Source: Tetradesmus obliquus
Lineage: Eukaryota > Chlorophyta > Chlorophyceae > Sphaeropleales > Scenedesmaceae
Reading direction: 5' to 3'
DNA: 64,000 nucleotides
NCBI GenBank assembly: GCA_030272155.1
Contig: CP126194.1
Location: forward strand, 5,323,501 to 5,387,500
The translations under genes and the position numbers were made by a program. Under the pieces are notes generated by a model. The model was given only the letters and a program-made list of their open reading frames with translations. It made no database searches and had not been told where the DNA came from. Below are positions 11,091 to 22,490 of this stretch, piece by piece (the first letter of the stretch is position 1; the number at the start of each line of letters is the position of its first letter).

Positions 11091-12549
11091 CTCACCGCTG
11101 CTGCAGAACTTCTGCGGTGTTGAACACCGGCTCCCGTGCCAGCTGGCGTTCCCGGCTGCTGATGCGCGCCTTCTGTGCACCCAGCGCAATCCAGCTGCCT
11201 GGGCCCTGCAGTTTCGCAAGCTCATCAGCAGTTGCCTGCAGCTGCACAGCCAGGCCAGACTTTACTGCATCAGCCAGCTGCAGGTGCTGCTGCAGGGCAG
11301 CCGCACTTGCCTCGCTGGCCTGCAGGTCAGCTGCTGCTGCCAGCGTCTCAGCAGTGAGGCTGTACTGGATCTTGGTTGCTGCAGCCTCTGCTGCATCTAT
11401 GGCGTGCTGCGCCTCTGCCTCTGACAGGCGCGGCACATCTGCAGCAACAGCTCGCTGCTGAGGCTGCTGGCGTCCTCCTGCTGCTGCTGCCTGCTGGCTT
11501 CAGCAGCTGCCAGGTCAGCTGCCAGGTCAATCTGCAGGCACATTGCCCGGGCTAACACCTCGCCCGGCCGGGTTGCCAGCTGGCTCTGGTCGCTGTGGCA
11601 GCTGTGCAGCCGCTGCTGGGATGCTGACAGCTGAGCAGACACGCCGTCAAACTGCGGCTGCTGCTTTGCAGAGCTTACTGCATGTGCTGCGGTGTCTGCT
11701 GTACGTGCTGCCTTCTCAGCTGCCAGTTGGCTCAGCGAGCTGCAATGTAACTGTGGTGCTGCTGCACTTCACTGCTCAGCTCCTGCTGCATTTCTGCAGA
11801 TGCAGCTGCCAGCCCTGCATTCTTGTGCTGCAGTGCTGCGCCAGCCGCCTGCTGCTGGGAGAGCTGCTGTTGCAGGCTGGCGTTGCTGATGTGTGCAGCA
11901 GCCAGCTCCTGCTGCATTGCTGCATGTGCAGCTTCTAGGCCTGCAGTCTTGAGCCGCTGCGCTGCACCAGCTGCCTGCTGCTGGGACAGCTGCCGCTGCA
12001 GGCTGGCAACCTGCTGCCCTAGTGCTGCCACCTCGGCCTCTTCCTGAAGGTACCGGCGGGTCATTTCTTGGTGCTGCTCCATCCAGGCATCAACTAGGGT
12101 GGCCTGGCAGAGGGATGCTGCCTTGCAGGACGAGCTGCTGGTGGTGCTGCTCCTCTTGGTGCTGGTGGTGCTGCGCTTGGGGGCTGGGCTGCGAGCTGCC
12201 TGCGTAGATGGGTTGAATGAACACAGTGCAGCAATGCAGGTGCGGACCACAGGCCAGCAACAAAGTGAAAGACGCTCATGAGCAAGCATACTATAAGGCT
12301 TTGTCACCAGTCATTGAAATGACTGGCTCTGCAGCTGCTGCACTTGCAACCAGTGCAATAATGGCGCCAGAGGACAGGATGGCAGCACACATCAGGCTAC
12401 ATTGATGGGCGCTGTGCTTCCTCGACCGCAGCTCTGGCTCTGTTCACGGCCTGAAGCAAGTCTTCTACCTGCTGTAGAGCTGCTTGATTTGCTGTAGAAG
12501 CCGCTACACCGGCTCTGTTGCCCATGCTATGTCTTCCCGCCTGCAGCAT
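11091..12549 (-). CDS. Ala/Gln-rich coiled-coil protein with frame slips; possibly decayed
   Basis: No family recognised. The main frame opens after acceptor CTACGCAG at 12199 with a Ser/Thr/Lys-rich stretch (KRSTTSTKRSS). It then has long heptad-like helices with a duplicated ~42-residue segment whose copies start ASLQRQLSQQQAAGAA and ASLQQQLSQQQAAGAA. A possible first exon is 12549-12469 (MLQAGRHSMG), which joins in phase 0 through a weak GTAGAA donor. Coiled-coil character continues in a second frame from about 11720 (LSQLAAEKAARTADTAA) and in a third from about 11440 (VPRLSEAEAQHAIDAAEAAA) to about 11092. No credible introns sit at these two switches, so either indels broke the gene or the assembly has base errors. 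The left boundary is uncertain. Confidence 0.5.
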
Positions 12550-13985
12550 GGTGTCGGCCGCTGTGTCGGACCCAAACACAGAATAAGTAGCTGTTCTAAT
12601 GTATCTAATTGTTGAAGGTGTTTTAGAGCGTTGCGAGACGCAGGCGCACAAAACTGCTGTGAGCGGTTCCTGGTGGCGGGACAGAGCAGGGCAAGCCCGA
12701 ACGCTGGTTGAACACGCAAGCAGAGCTGAAAGTTCGTTGTTCGTGTTGTGTGTTCTCTACGGCGATGTTACGTATCTATAGGGCCCTTTGAACCGACTCG
12801 CACAACCTGAAGGGTTCACTGCAGCTAATCACTGCCGATGTGCAGCTCCGGCTCAGCACCAGCTTCCAGAACGGCAGGAGCTGCATCGGGGCTTGGACAC
12901 AGATATCACAGGACAGCTTAGGCTCCTGCAGTGAGCAGTTGTGCCGTGCTGGCTGGCACAACCATCAGCGCTGAGCCAGCACGCACTGCTAGCCTGCCTG
13001 CATACTGCCAGCCTGGCAGGTTAACCTGCAACGCTGCTAGATGGCAGTTCTTGATATGTAGGTCTGCACGCGCCATCGAGTGTGCGTGGCATCATAGCGT
13101 GCAATGCAGTGCGCAGAGGTTTCTCGTCTTTAATTTTCTACACTGTACTTGCAGGTTGCGCCACTTGCATGCTGTGCCGAGCTGTCATGTGTGTGCATGG
13201 CAGTGTGTGACGCAGGCGTGTTGGTTGTGCAAAGCCTGCTGCAATAACAGAGGCAATTGTTGGCATGCGGCAAGAACCAACATTGATTACTCTTGGTTGC
13301 GTGTACTGTACAGCTGTAGCATGTTGCGCATTGGCTGTGCAAGCCCCCTGGTGCATGTCAGTAGCGAGTTCAACAGTAATTGACAAAAGTGTTTTCTCTG
13401 TGCTGCTGTGTAGTCTGCGGTGTGACATCCATTCACTTCTTGTAGATCAGCCTGGTTGTGTTCGTTACAGCTTCTGTAATTTTGCAACGCACTGCAAAGT
13501 TGAGCTGCAAATGTAGCACAACCATTGCAGCCCCAGTCCAATGAAGAACCCACAAGCAGTGCCCATCAATCCAACCCTTTTGTGCTGTGAGACGGAGAGC
13601 TGTTATCACTGTGGTTGTAAAATTGATCAGCCCACATGGCTGGCAGCTACCTTGCCCAGCCGACAACACTACGCAGCTCGCAATCAACATGCATGTGCAT
13701 ATGCCCGGCCGACAACTGCAACTGTCCAACAGCCAAGCACTGGCAGGTGCAGCATGCACACAAGCCGCAGGCTGCAGGCCCCTACTGTATACACATGGCA
13801 ACAATACGCCACCAGTGAATGGTACCATTCCTGTCGCCTGTGTGTGAGCTCAGTAAGCTATATGTACCGTACCAACAGCTCCAGGCATCATGCCTAATAA
13901 TATGATATTATTGCAACCAAGCGATGTTACGGCAGCCCCTTCAACAGTCAACTCAGCTGCCCCAAACCAAGGCAACCCCACAGTG
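12550..13985. other. Intergenic, no gene seen
   Basis: Between the coiled-coil gene and the armadillo-like gene, both on the minus strand. Only short overlapping ORFs with no motif or codon pattern like the neighbours. TTACA at 13464 (TGTAA on the minus strand) is a possible polyadenylation signal for the armadillo-like gene. Confidence 0.5.
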
Positions 13986-15008
13986 CTAATCGCTGTAGTT
14001 GTCTGAATCATGAAGTGATGCGCGGGGGTCGAAGCCCAAAAACGCAATGAAGGACTGCCTGCTCATGGCCTCAGCAATGCACCTGTCACGCAGCTCTGCC
14101 TTTGCCTGCTGCTCATTCAAGCCAGCGTCCAGCATGCAGCGGATGAAGGGTGGCAAGCCCCCAGCAGCGTCCAGTGCGCGGCTGCTGGATGCATCATGGG
14201 CCAGGTGGAACAGGCACAGTGACAAACCCTGGAACATAAAGCCTGCTTCTTCAGAGTACTGATTGTATGTTGCTGACAGGGTTGTAAGGATGCACTTGAT
14301 TCCGCCACGCACTGCTGCAATGGCTCTGCTGCCATGCGGGGCTGCTGCCAGCCGCGCCAATGCATGCGCTGCCAAACAAGCGTCTACATCATCAACGTCA
14401 TCAGGGCTCAGTTCATTCAGCAGAACCTCCACAGCTCCTGCCTCCACCACTGCCTTCGAGACTGCCGGGTCCTTCGTCAAGTCGCACAGCAAGCTCAAGC
14501 CGTCACTGTCGGAGCAGCGGAACCAAGTGGCACCCTCTGCTCCCGCCACCAAGACCTTAATGCCCCCTGCAGCAGCAAAGGCCAGCTTGCCAGCTGTGTC
14601 ATGAGCAAAGCCCTCCAGGATGGACAGCGCCCTGTCCTGCGCATCACGCAGCGCGCTGTCCTTGCTGCCTTGCCATAACCTGTCCTCGCGGCTGGCTTGC
14701 GGAGTATATATGACCCTCGGCAGCTGCAGCACTTGCAGCAGCACTGGGAGTGTGACTGGGGTGATGTGTTCCTTCATGCTGCGGCTTGCCAAGGCTGCGA
14801 GGGCGTGGCGCAGGGTGGCCAGCACATGCGGCTCTGACTGTGGAGCGCGACTGCTGCTGCTGGTGCTGGATAAGCTGCTGGTGGCTTGCCTTATGGTCTG
14901 CAGCAGCGGCTCCAGGCAGGAGTCCATGGGTATGGCACCTTCTGCCACCAGCTGATGCAATGCAGCAGCGCCGCAGGCTGTGCTGACTGGTTCAGGGCTG
15001 TCCAGCAT
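13986..15008 (-). CDS. Armadillo-like helical-repeat protein
   Basis: An intronless ORF of 340 residues from ATG 15008 to a stop at 13986, among intron-rich genes. It is almost entirely helical, with ARM/HEAT-like units: SLLCDLTKDPAVSKAVVEAG with AVEVLLNEL, then AAHALARLAAAPHGSRAIAA with GGIKCILTTL, then LSLCLFHLAHDASSSRALDA with AGGLPPFIRCML. The G-A-V/G-G-I turns between helices are typical of armadillo repeats, which usually serve protein binding. The C-terminus is acidic and polar (HDSDNYSD). There is no signal peptide or membrane segment. No subfamily is recognised, so the partner and role are unknown. The frame upstream of the ATG closes quickly without another ATG, supporting this start. 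Confidence 0.8.
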   Translation of the reverse strand: MLDSPEPVSTACGAAALHQLVAEGAIPMDSCLEPLLQTIRQATSSLSSTSSSSRAPQSEPHVLATLRHALAALASRSMKEHITPVTLPVLLQVLQLPRVIYTPQASREDRLWQGSKDSALRDAQDRALSILEGFAHDTAGKLAFAAAGGIKVLVAGAEGATWFRCSDSDGLSLLCDLTKDPAVSKAVVEAGAVEVLLNELSPDDVDDVDACLAAHALARLAAAPHGSRAIAAVRGGIKCILTTLSATYNQYSEEAGFMFQGLSLCLFHLAHDASSSRALDAAGGLPPFIRCMLDAGLNEQQAKAELRDRCIAEAMSRQSFIAFLGFDPRASLHDSDNYSD

Positions 15009-15182
15009 GTGCAGGAACAGTCCGCTGCCTTGGATAAGGTTTTTTTGCTTTCAGTGTATATCGCTCGACGCCTTCAATAACAGCACTGGCTGATAGCAGC
15101 TTCAGCGAGGACATCAGGCTATCCGTGCTGGATCCGAACGACGACAGTTTGACGACGCACTGGTTTCAGCAGCGTTGTTGGT

Positions 15183-15210
15183 CTCGTTCGAACGAGCGAG
15201 AATTCTCGCT
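15183..15210. promoter_or_regulatory. Two adjacent perfect palindromes upstream of the armadillo-like gene
   Basis: CTCGTTCGAACGAG (15183-15196) overlaps AGCGAGAATTCTCGCT (15195-15210) by two bases. Both are perfect dyads, about 175 bp upstream of the ATG at 15008. They could be dimer-binding operator-like sites or a hairpin; function is not shown. Confidence 0.4.
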
Positions 15211-17225
15211 GGTGGAAAAACCGTCACACCACGTAACTTGGGCCATTACGGTGTGCATGTCCTTGTATTGATCCTAAGCTGTCCCTCGGCTGGGGTCCAA
15301 CTCAAGGTAAACCGCCAGATTGCAGTTGATCCTGCGAGCACTGCAGCTTTGCGCGGCCCACCTGTATGCGCCTGGCCTGAGCTGAAACAACCACCGCCTG
15401 CTTGCCATTCACGCCGATTGTTGTAGACCTGCCCTATTGGAGATGCCAACAGATCCTGTTGCAACCACTGCAAAAAAAGGCTGTTCATGTGACGAGCACA
15501 AGACAGAACCCAAAATGCAACACACATTATTAAGTATCAGTTGGAATTCATCGCAAAAGGGCACCTGCCAAGCCTGCCGAAAAGTACACAAAGCAGCAGG
15601 CGGCTGCCAGCACCGCATGCACTGCGTGGCACGCGCACACACCGCGCTCCAGGCAAGAGTTGATGCTGAGAAGTCAGGTCAAAGCCTTTGACGCATAGGT
15701 CAAGAACAGAAGCCGTGCCCGTGACAGGCACATGGCGTGCATGAACACTTCCGTACTAGGTACACCCTTCAACATGGGGGCGCCTGGAGAGCTCTGGCTG
15801 ACAGTGTGTCCAGTGTGCTGCCGTGTGACATGGCACGTTGCCATATAAAGAAAGTTGCCGATTGCATACATTTACAAGCATTGAAGCACAATGCAACATC
15901 ATGCATACTCACATAGCTAGACGGCGCCCCCAGGCCATCATGGCTGCTTCAACTTCAGAGTCTAATGCCATGCGTGTGCACGAACATGCATGTGGTGCAT
16001 GCCTTGCGCTTCTCTGACTTCACAATTGCCTGGCTGTCGAGGCCCAAAAGAGGCCTGAGCCACCCCAGGCATGGCCTAGCAGTGCATACGGCCGTAGTGC
16101 AGCAGCCAGGCGATGCAGTCATTGACCGTACCTCGCAGGCACGCAACATGCTACGCTGATCAATATATCAGCACCTGCTGCAAAACCACCATGTGTGATC
16201 ACATCAACACATATGTATGGCCCCAGGCGCTCGCATAGCCAGCAAGGGCACTCATTGTAGTCCACACCATGGCATGCAGCAGCTGCCACCAAAGTCGCTG
16301 TCTTCGGAGCGCCAAGTGCTTGCTGCGCACGATAGTAAAGACATCATCATGTGTGTGCGAACCTGCCAGCATCTACACCCTCAGGGGTACGGCACATCGT
16401 GACGCCGCAACCAGGGTGTACAGCGCAGGCAAGGCTATGACAAGCTCAACGCCTCGCCTACTGGGCAGCTGCACACTAGTCCCACTGATGACAAAAACTT
16501 GGCCGCTGGTGCAGTGCAAAGCACGCGCCGCTGCACAAACCCTGCAGACGGGTGGGCAATGCTGCTAGTTGATTATATTCTTGATGATAACTGCATCCAG
16601 CTGCTGAGGCAGCCATCGCCAGCCACTGCCCAGCAGGACACGCTAGGAGCACCACCACAAACGCCACCGCCACCACAAGATATGATCGCTCCCACACCAC
16701 CACAACAATAGGCCACCCCCACCTCATCACCAATACCTGCCAACACACCACACAGCCAGCTGTCAGCCGGCATGTACCGGTGTGTGCCAATCCCAGCCTG
16801 GAGCAAATGCCAGCTGCTCACGAGCGCGTAACTATGATACATGGTTGCACAATGCGCCAAAACACTCAACACGCAAGGGCCGCCAGGTGCTGGTGCACGT
16901 GATGGCTGATTACACTGTACATGTGGTGGTCATTGCCAATCAATCCAGCTGTGACGTCAAGGTGACAAGCCATGCATGTGAACATTTGTATGTGCCAACC
17001 AACCTGCATACCCAAGGATACGCTGCTATGATTGTCTTTCTTCCTTTTCTTAAGTGTAGCAAGCTCTTTGATCGTGTGAACATGCAGGCAGGGGCCTGTG
17101 TAACAAGCAACATAAACATACACAGGGAATAATGTGTGCTGTACACCAGCAGCAGGTCGCACCTGCCCCTGACAATCACAGGTGCCAGATGTGGCACACT
17201 CTTCACAGCCACAGCACACGCCGTT

Positions 17226-17302
17226 CCAACAAGCAGCAGCAGCACTCGCCATCACTAGATGCGGGCTCAAGCTCCATGGGGCTCACCACCACCATGCCTG
17301 CA
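17226..17302. repeat. Diverged copy of the terminal coding segment of the adjacent gene
   Basis: These ~77 bases match 17439-17527, which hold the last codons, stop and 3' flank of the gene ending at 17474. Shared blocks include CACTCGCCATCAC and ACCACCATCATGCCTGC-like sequence with substitutions and indels. The copy would encode a variant of the same MVVSP-ELE ending but lacks the stop at the equivalent place. Confidence 0.7.
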
Positions 17303-17473
17303 CCAGCCCACCACAACTAGAAGCTGCCAGGCGTAGTGCAAGTTCAACTGCCACAGCACACACTCAACTGTGCGTAGCGTCTGTGCCACTGCCAGTCGCA
17401 GCACACACCTCCGCGTTGCTGACGTCAGCAACGTAAACCCCACAAGCAGCAGCAGCAGCAGCAGCACTCGCCA

Positions 17474-19220
17474 TCACCAGATGCGTGCCTGCTCCAGCTC
17501 TCTGGGGCTGACCACCATCATGCCTGCCGCCTCACCCCCGCCTGCATGGTGCTCGCCCGACACAAACTGCAGGTCGATGCACGACATGTAGCTGCGGTCG
17601 GCCAGCAGCCGCCGCCGGCCCTCGGGGCCGCTGCTGCACAGGTGGCGCTGCATGCGCTCCGCCAGGCGCAGCAGGTCCCCCGCCATGCCTGGTACCGCTG
17701 CCGCTGCTGCTGCCAGGAAGGTGGGGTTGGTGTAGGCGGGGTAGGCGGGGTCTTGGGGGATGCTGGCTCCCTCCACTTTCTGCTTCTGCAGTGCCTTGAA
17801 GCCCAGCTGCAGGCCAGAAAGAGTCACAGCAGCAGCAGCAGCAAAAAAAGTTGCGTTTGGTTGACTAGAGCTTAGAAGCACGATTCGACACGACCCAAAC
17901 AGTATGCAGTGTACTGTATGAAGTGCCACGGCAGGTGCGCCGCGCTGCTAACACTATAACACTCTGCACTGCTGGCGAGCACGGATCCCTGCATGCAGGC
18001 ACTCAGGACTGCCGATGGTGGACCTACAAACAACAGCAGCTGAGCTACAAGGTTTGTGCTGTGTGCTGTTGCTCACCAGGGCTATCTGCAGGACCTTGAT
18101 GTAGCAGCTGCTGCTGACATCGCAGCCTGACACGCCTGTAGCACAGCAGCAACAGAGTCATGTCGAAACAAGCAGCCCACCACCAGCACGATGCAGCAAC
18201 TGTCATGCCGATGGAGACGCATGCGGCTAGTAACTTAGCAACTTGCAAAACATGACCAATAGCTTGTGCCTTCTGGCAAAACGACAAAGCCGGATCCTCT
18301 CTGTACTGCACCAACACCCCACACTTGGTTGACAGCAGCACAAAAGACGGACAGCCACGTGCAGCACAGTTAAGCACACGTACGCACGCACCTGCCTCCT
18401 GCAGGGCTGTGATGGCTCTGTGGGGCACCTCGCGCTCCCGGCCCATGCCCTGCGTCATCAGGTTGCGCAGCTGCAGAACGCGAGCCTGCAGGTCCTCGGG
18501 GCGCGCCTGCACAAAAACATTCAACCCCAACCACGTGAGTACAACGTGCGGCGCCTGACTGCTGTATATGCATAGCTGGCGGGCTTTGACTCTGGCAGCA
18601 AGCGCTGTTGCTGTGGAGGCTGTAGTGTTGTTTCCTGCAAGCGCTAGGGTCGGTGGTGAGTCATGCCAGTCAGGCTGTGCAGTGTGCTGCACACCTCGAC
18701 GCACCACTCCAGCGCACGCTCCCCGTCCTCCAAGGTGGCACGGCGGCCAGCACGTCCAAAAGCTTGCCCTGGAGGGGCCTGGAAGGTGCACAGCTCACCC
18801 CGCTACAGTTCGCAGAACATGCAGCAGCAGTTGCAGATGGAAGTTCAATAGCTCTGCTGCTGGCAGCCCATAGCACGGCGCAGTTGCTTACTGCCAGAGG
18901 TACGACGCATTTGCTGAAGATATAGCACAGCATGGTGTATGTACAACTCCTAACAATGTGGATGCTGGCTGCCACTGTTGCCATGCTGTGCTACTGCTGT
19001 TGCTGCTGCTGTTGCTTACACCTACCCGCAGCATCGCTTCGTACTTGCTGCACTCGTCAGCGGCCTGTGGGTCTGAATCAAACTGCGCTACATCATGCCT
19101 CCTTTGCAGCAGCCCACTGAACAGGAAGCGTGCCACGACGCGTTGCCTTGCAACTGCTGCAGCTCCGCCACTGTTCCCATGATTCCGTAAGCACGGCTGT
19201 TGATGCACTTTTAAGATCAT
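17474..19220 (-). CDS. Five-exon protein of unknown function
   Basis: Exons 19220-19026, 18778-18695, 18506-18392, 18126-18077 and 17806-17474 all join in phase to 258 residues. That phase agreement, with GT-AG borders at each junction, is the main support. Recognisable stretches are RFLFSGLLQRRHDVAQFDSD, ATLEDGERALEWCVE, EDLQARVLQLRNLMTQGMG, CDVSSSCYIKVLQIAL and DLLRLAERMQRHLCSS. The protein looks helical and soluble, without signal or membrane segments. I do not recognise the family. The ATG at 19220 is the first in frame but residues before RQRVVARFLF look non-conserved, so the start is the weakest part. It is divergent from the Fes1 gene. A diverged copy of its last exon lies just downstream. 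Confidence 0.65.
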
Positions 19221-20243
19221 GGTCGCCCACGTTGAAAGCACGGTCCGACGACAGACGCAGTTGGCGTATCGAGGAAGAGCCGAGAGTTATGCAGCGCTGA
19301 AGGGCTGACCAGAAAGGTGCACGGATTGCTAAGAATGTAAGTATATGGTCAAAATGTTTCCGGGTCGGGCCGGCGCAGCACTGCAAGTGCTCAGTGAGCA
19401 CAACCCACGATTGTTTGGGGCTTGAAATGACAGCTTTCCGTATCTTGCCGATCCGTGTCCATTGAGCCTCTGGCTGTAACAGGGATACCAACGAAACTGT
19501 GTCTACTGCCTGGCATTCACAACAAGCATAGCTTCACGTGAGGGTGTGGCACTGCGTCATGGATGACAGGACGGTTGCCGTCCACCATGTCTGACACACC
19601 AGCAACATCACGTTGCCCAAGCATCTGGAATTACACTTTGACCACGTTACACCTGAGTAGTAAGATCGCCAGTGGCTGAGTGGAAGACCATGCTCAGCAA
19701 GGCACGCTGGGTATTTCACATGTGTGCAGGCAAACAGGAGTCCAGACTGCTAAGTCGCTTGTACAGAGGATCGCGTAGTTATGCCTGAAACAACAGATAA
19801 CGCTGTTTAATTTGAGCTAATGTGAATTTTTTATTATGAGGCTCCAGAGCAGCCGCAAGCCATGATGATCATCAGCATCAGTACAGGCCCTGTACTGCCT
19901 GCCAAGCAATGAGGAGCTACGATCTGGATATGCTCGCAAGAAACGCGGTTGTAGGCATTACCCACCAACGTTGAGCCTTCTGCATCGTACACATTCGTTG
20001 GTTGGGCACGTTCCTCGTTGCCGTACTGTTCTTCCAAACCCTTCTCGATGAATCTCGAAAGCTCCAGGCACAAGAGCGGCCAGGCTTTGAATAACACATA
20101 CTGCCTACTCAGTTGTCGTCTACACAGACCGTCACACCCGTTCTATTCCAGGTGCACCGTCCAGAAGTGGTGCAACAGCAGACGCCGCGGTGGTATCTCT
20201 TTCTGCGTCAAGGCGTATACACACAGCTGACACAGCAAGAAAA
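19221..20243. promoter_or_regulatory. Divergent intergenic region, unknown gene and Fes1
   Basis: About 1.0 kb between two oppositely transcribed starts; both promoters are expected here. No ORF with convincing coding character and no repeat seen. The stretch around 19820-19840 (TGTGAATTTTTTATTATGAG) is unusually AT-rich. Confidence 0.45.
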
Positions 20244-22346
20244 ATGGGACAACCAGTGGACATGGGCAAGTGGAAGGGTGAGCAGCTCAGAGCAGCAGCT
20301 GCACCACAGGCAGCAGCAGCACCGCAGCAACCATGCTTGCTGTGTTCCTGGCTGTTGCGCATTGCATAGATGCGTCAACCAACAGCACTGCCTGTAGTGT
20401 GGAAGGCAGTGCTCATGTATATATGTGTTGTGTGTGCAGGCCTGTTTGAGTGGAGCATGCAGCACCAGCAGGACGGTACACGAGCCAGCGACATCCAGGA
20501 GATGCCAGCAGACAAGAAGGCATGGTGAGCACCAGCAGCAGCTGCCACGACACAAGCATACGTTGCTGTGTGTGCATGCACGTACTTCTCAACATTCATG
20601 CATGCATGCAAGTATTGGCAAACCCTGGTCGAGTCTGCCTGCTTTTTCACGCGTGCATGCCCTGCTGCATCAAATGCTGTAATGCAGCAGCCTGCAAGCC
20701 CGCAAGGGTCATGTGCATTACGCATGTCATGTGCAATTGCATGACACACGCCATGGCATTCCTACCATGTGCATTACGCAGTGGCAACGATGTTCCAATC
20801 CCTGCATGTCAAATGCTGCTGCTGCTGCTTCTGTGGCTCCCTGTGTAGGCTGGACAATGCGCTGCAGGAGTTCATGAAGGATTTTGCAGACCGCATGAAG
20901 GAGATCAAGCACGCACTCAGCGATGAGGGCCAGCCAGCTGCCGACCAGCAGCAGCAGCAGCAGGGCGCAGAGGCGGCAGCAGGCAGTGCAGCAGCTGCCG
21001 GGCTGAGCCTGGCTGAGAAGGAGGCGCTGTGTGATGAGCTGATGGACATCGTGGAGAGCGTTGACTGTGCACGAGGTGGGCTGAGCGAGGGAGGTCGAGG
21101 AGGTACATTGGCAGACAGAAAGGGAAGCAAGGGAAGCAAGTAAGAGTGAGAGTGCAGCATTGGAGGTGCTTATGCGGCGTACGAAAGAGCATGAACACCT
21201 GGTGTGGTGGGAGACCTGCGTCTGTGCAGGCCTAGCTACCCTGTTTGCAGCAACGTCAGGGGCCGTGTGCAGCAGCTGGGCACCATCTACTTGGACACGA
21301 TGTGCCAGCCTGCCTTGCATGTTCAGTGCTTCTGCCTCTGGGGGCAGCTGCCAACCTATTGTGTCCCCGCTGCACTGTCGCACATCCGTATTATTGCTGC
21401 CGCAGACCTGCACAAGATTGGCGGGCTGCCCACGCTGCTGTCCCTCATGGCCAGCAGCCACGCCTCCCTGCGCTGGCGCGCAGCAGAGATCACCGCCACC
21501 TGCATGGCCAACAACCCACCCGTGCAGCGCTGGTTCATGGAGGGTGGCGCGCTGCCTCCACTGCTGAACCTGCTGGCAGACCCCAGTGTGGTGGTGAGGA
21601 CGAAAGCAGTGCTGGCGCTGTCAGCATTGGTGAGGCACTATGGGCCTGGCCTGGAGGCGTTTAGGCTGGCCGGTGGTTTGACCAAGCTGATGGCGCTGCT
21701 GGGCTGCAGCGGCACAGATGCAGCAGTCGAGGCAGCAGCAGGTGAAGCAGAGGCCGGCAGCAGTGCAGGACAGCAGCCAGGCGGCAGCAGCAGCAGCACA
21801 GCAGCAGCAGGTGATGCAGGGGGAGATGAGGAAGCGGCAGAGGAGCAGCGGCTGCAGCAGCGCAGCCAGCAGCGGCGCCTGACGCGCAAGGTGCTGGCGC
21901 TGCTGCACTACATGCTGCTGAAGCACCCGGCTGACAGGCTGGCTGCAGCAGAGTATGGCGTGGTGCCGCAGCTTGCATCCTGCCTGGATGCTGCGCCAGA
22001 CTCTGACATGCGCCAGGCTGCGCTGTCTGTGCTGGCTGCGCTGCTAGCTGAGCCGCGCGCCTGGCAGTGGGTGCAGCAGCACAGCGGCAAACAGGAGCTG
22101 CTGCAGCTGCTGACACGGCTGCAGCAGCAGCATGCGGAGCTGGATCCGGAGGATCGTGAGGCGGAGGCAGAGGAGGGTCAGCTGCTGGCGCAGTGCGCTG
22201 CTGCACTGCAGGCCAGCCAGCCGCCAGCAGGTGCTGGTGGCGCTGCTGAGGGTGGCGCGCTGTCGGGCATCGAGGATCATGTGGACTTGGACCCGCACCA
22301 GGATGGCGGGGAGCGGGCAGAGAAGACTGTGAGCATCAGGCAGCCA

Positions 22347-22387
<41 letters not shown>

Positions 22388-22490
22388 GCAGGCGGAGATG
22401 GGTGAAGTGCAGCAGGAGCAGCAGGGTGGTGGAGGCGCTGCTGCTGGCAGCATGGCGATCATGGCCGTTCCTAAGCAAGAACTGCGCTGA
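20244..22490 (+). CDS. Fes1/HspBP1-type Hsp70 nucleotide exchange factor
   Basis: Releases ADP from cytosolic Hsp70. Exons 20244-20277, 20440-20524, 20849-21075 and 21406-22490 join in phase to about 476 residues. The N-terminus (GKWKGLFEWSMQHQQDGT, then LDNALQEFMKDFADRMKEI) closely follows the plant Fes1A pattern. Then come ELMDIVESVDCARDLHKIGG and armadillo repeats: SLRWRAAEITATCMANNP, RTKAVLALSALVRHYGPG, RKVLALLHYMLLKHPADR, MRQAALSVLAALLAEPRA. A low-complexity loop interrupts the repeats at about 21716-21855. The C-terminus is Gln-rich with a pure CAG run, making the protein longer than typical plant Fes1. The first exon has only 34 nt and is identified by phase and homology. Confidence 0.92.
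22347..22391. repeat. CAG run encoding polyglutamine in the Fes1-type gene
   Basis: Fifteen CAG/CAA codons in frame give a polyglutamine tract near the C-terminus. Confidence 0.95.

Larger units (their letters stand above)
15009..17473. other. Intergenic, with palindromes and a partial exon copy
   Basis: About 2.5 kb between two minus-strand genes. Two abutting palindromes lie at 15183-15210. A diverged copy of the end of the next gene lies at 17226-17302. The rest contains only short ORFs without recognisable protein character. Confidence 0.5.

Noticed and set aside
20709-20785. CATGTGCATTACGCA occurring twice in a Fes1 intron
   Set aside because: Short imperfect repeat without splice-site content or clear structure.
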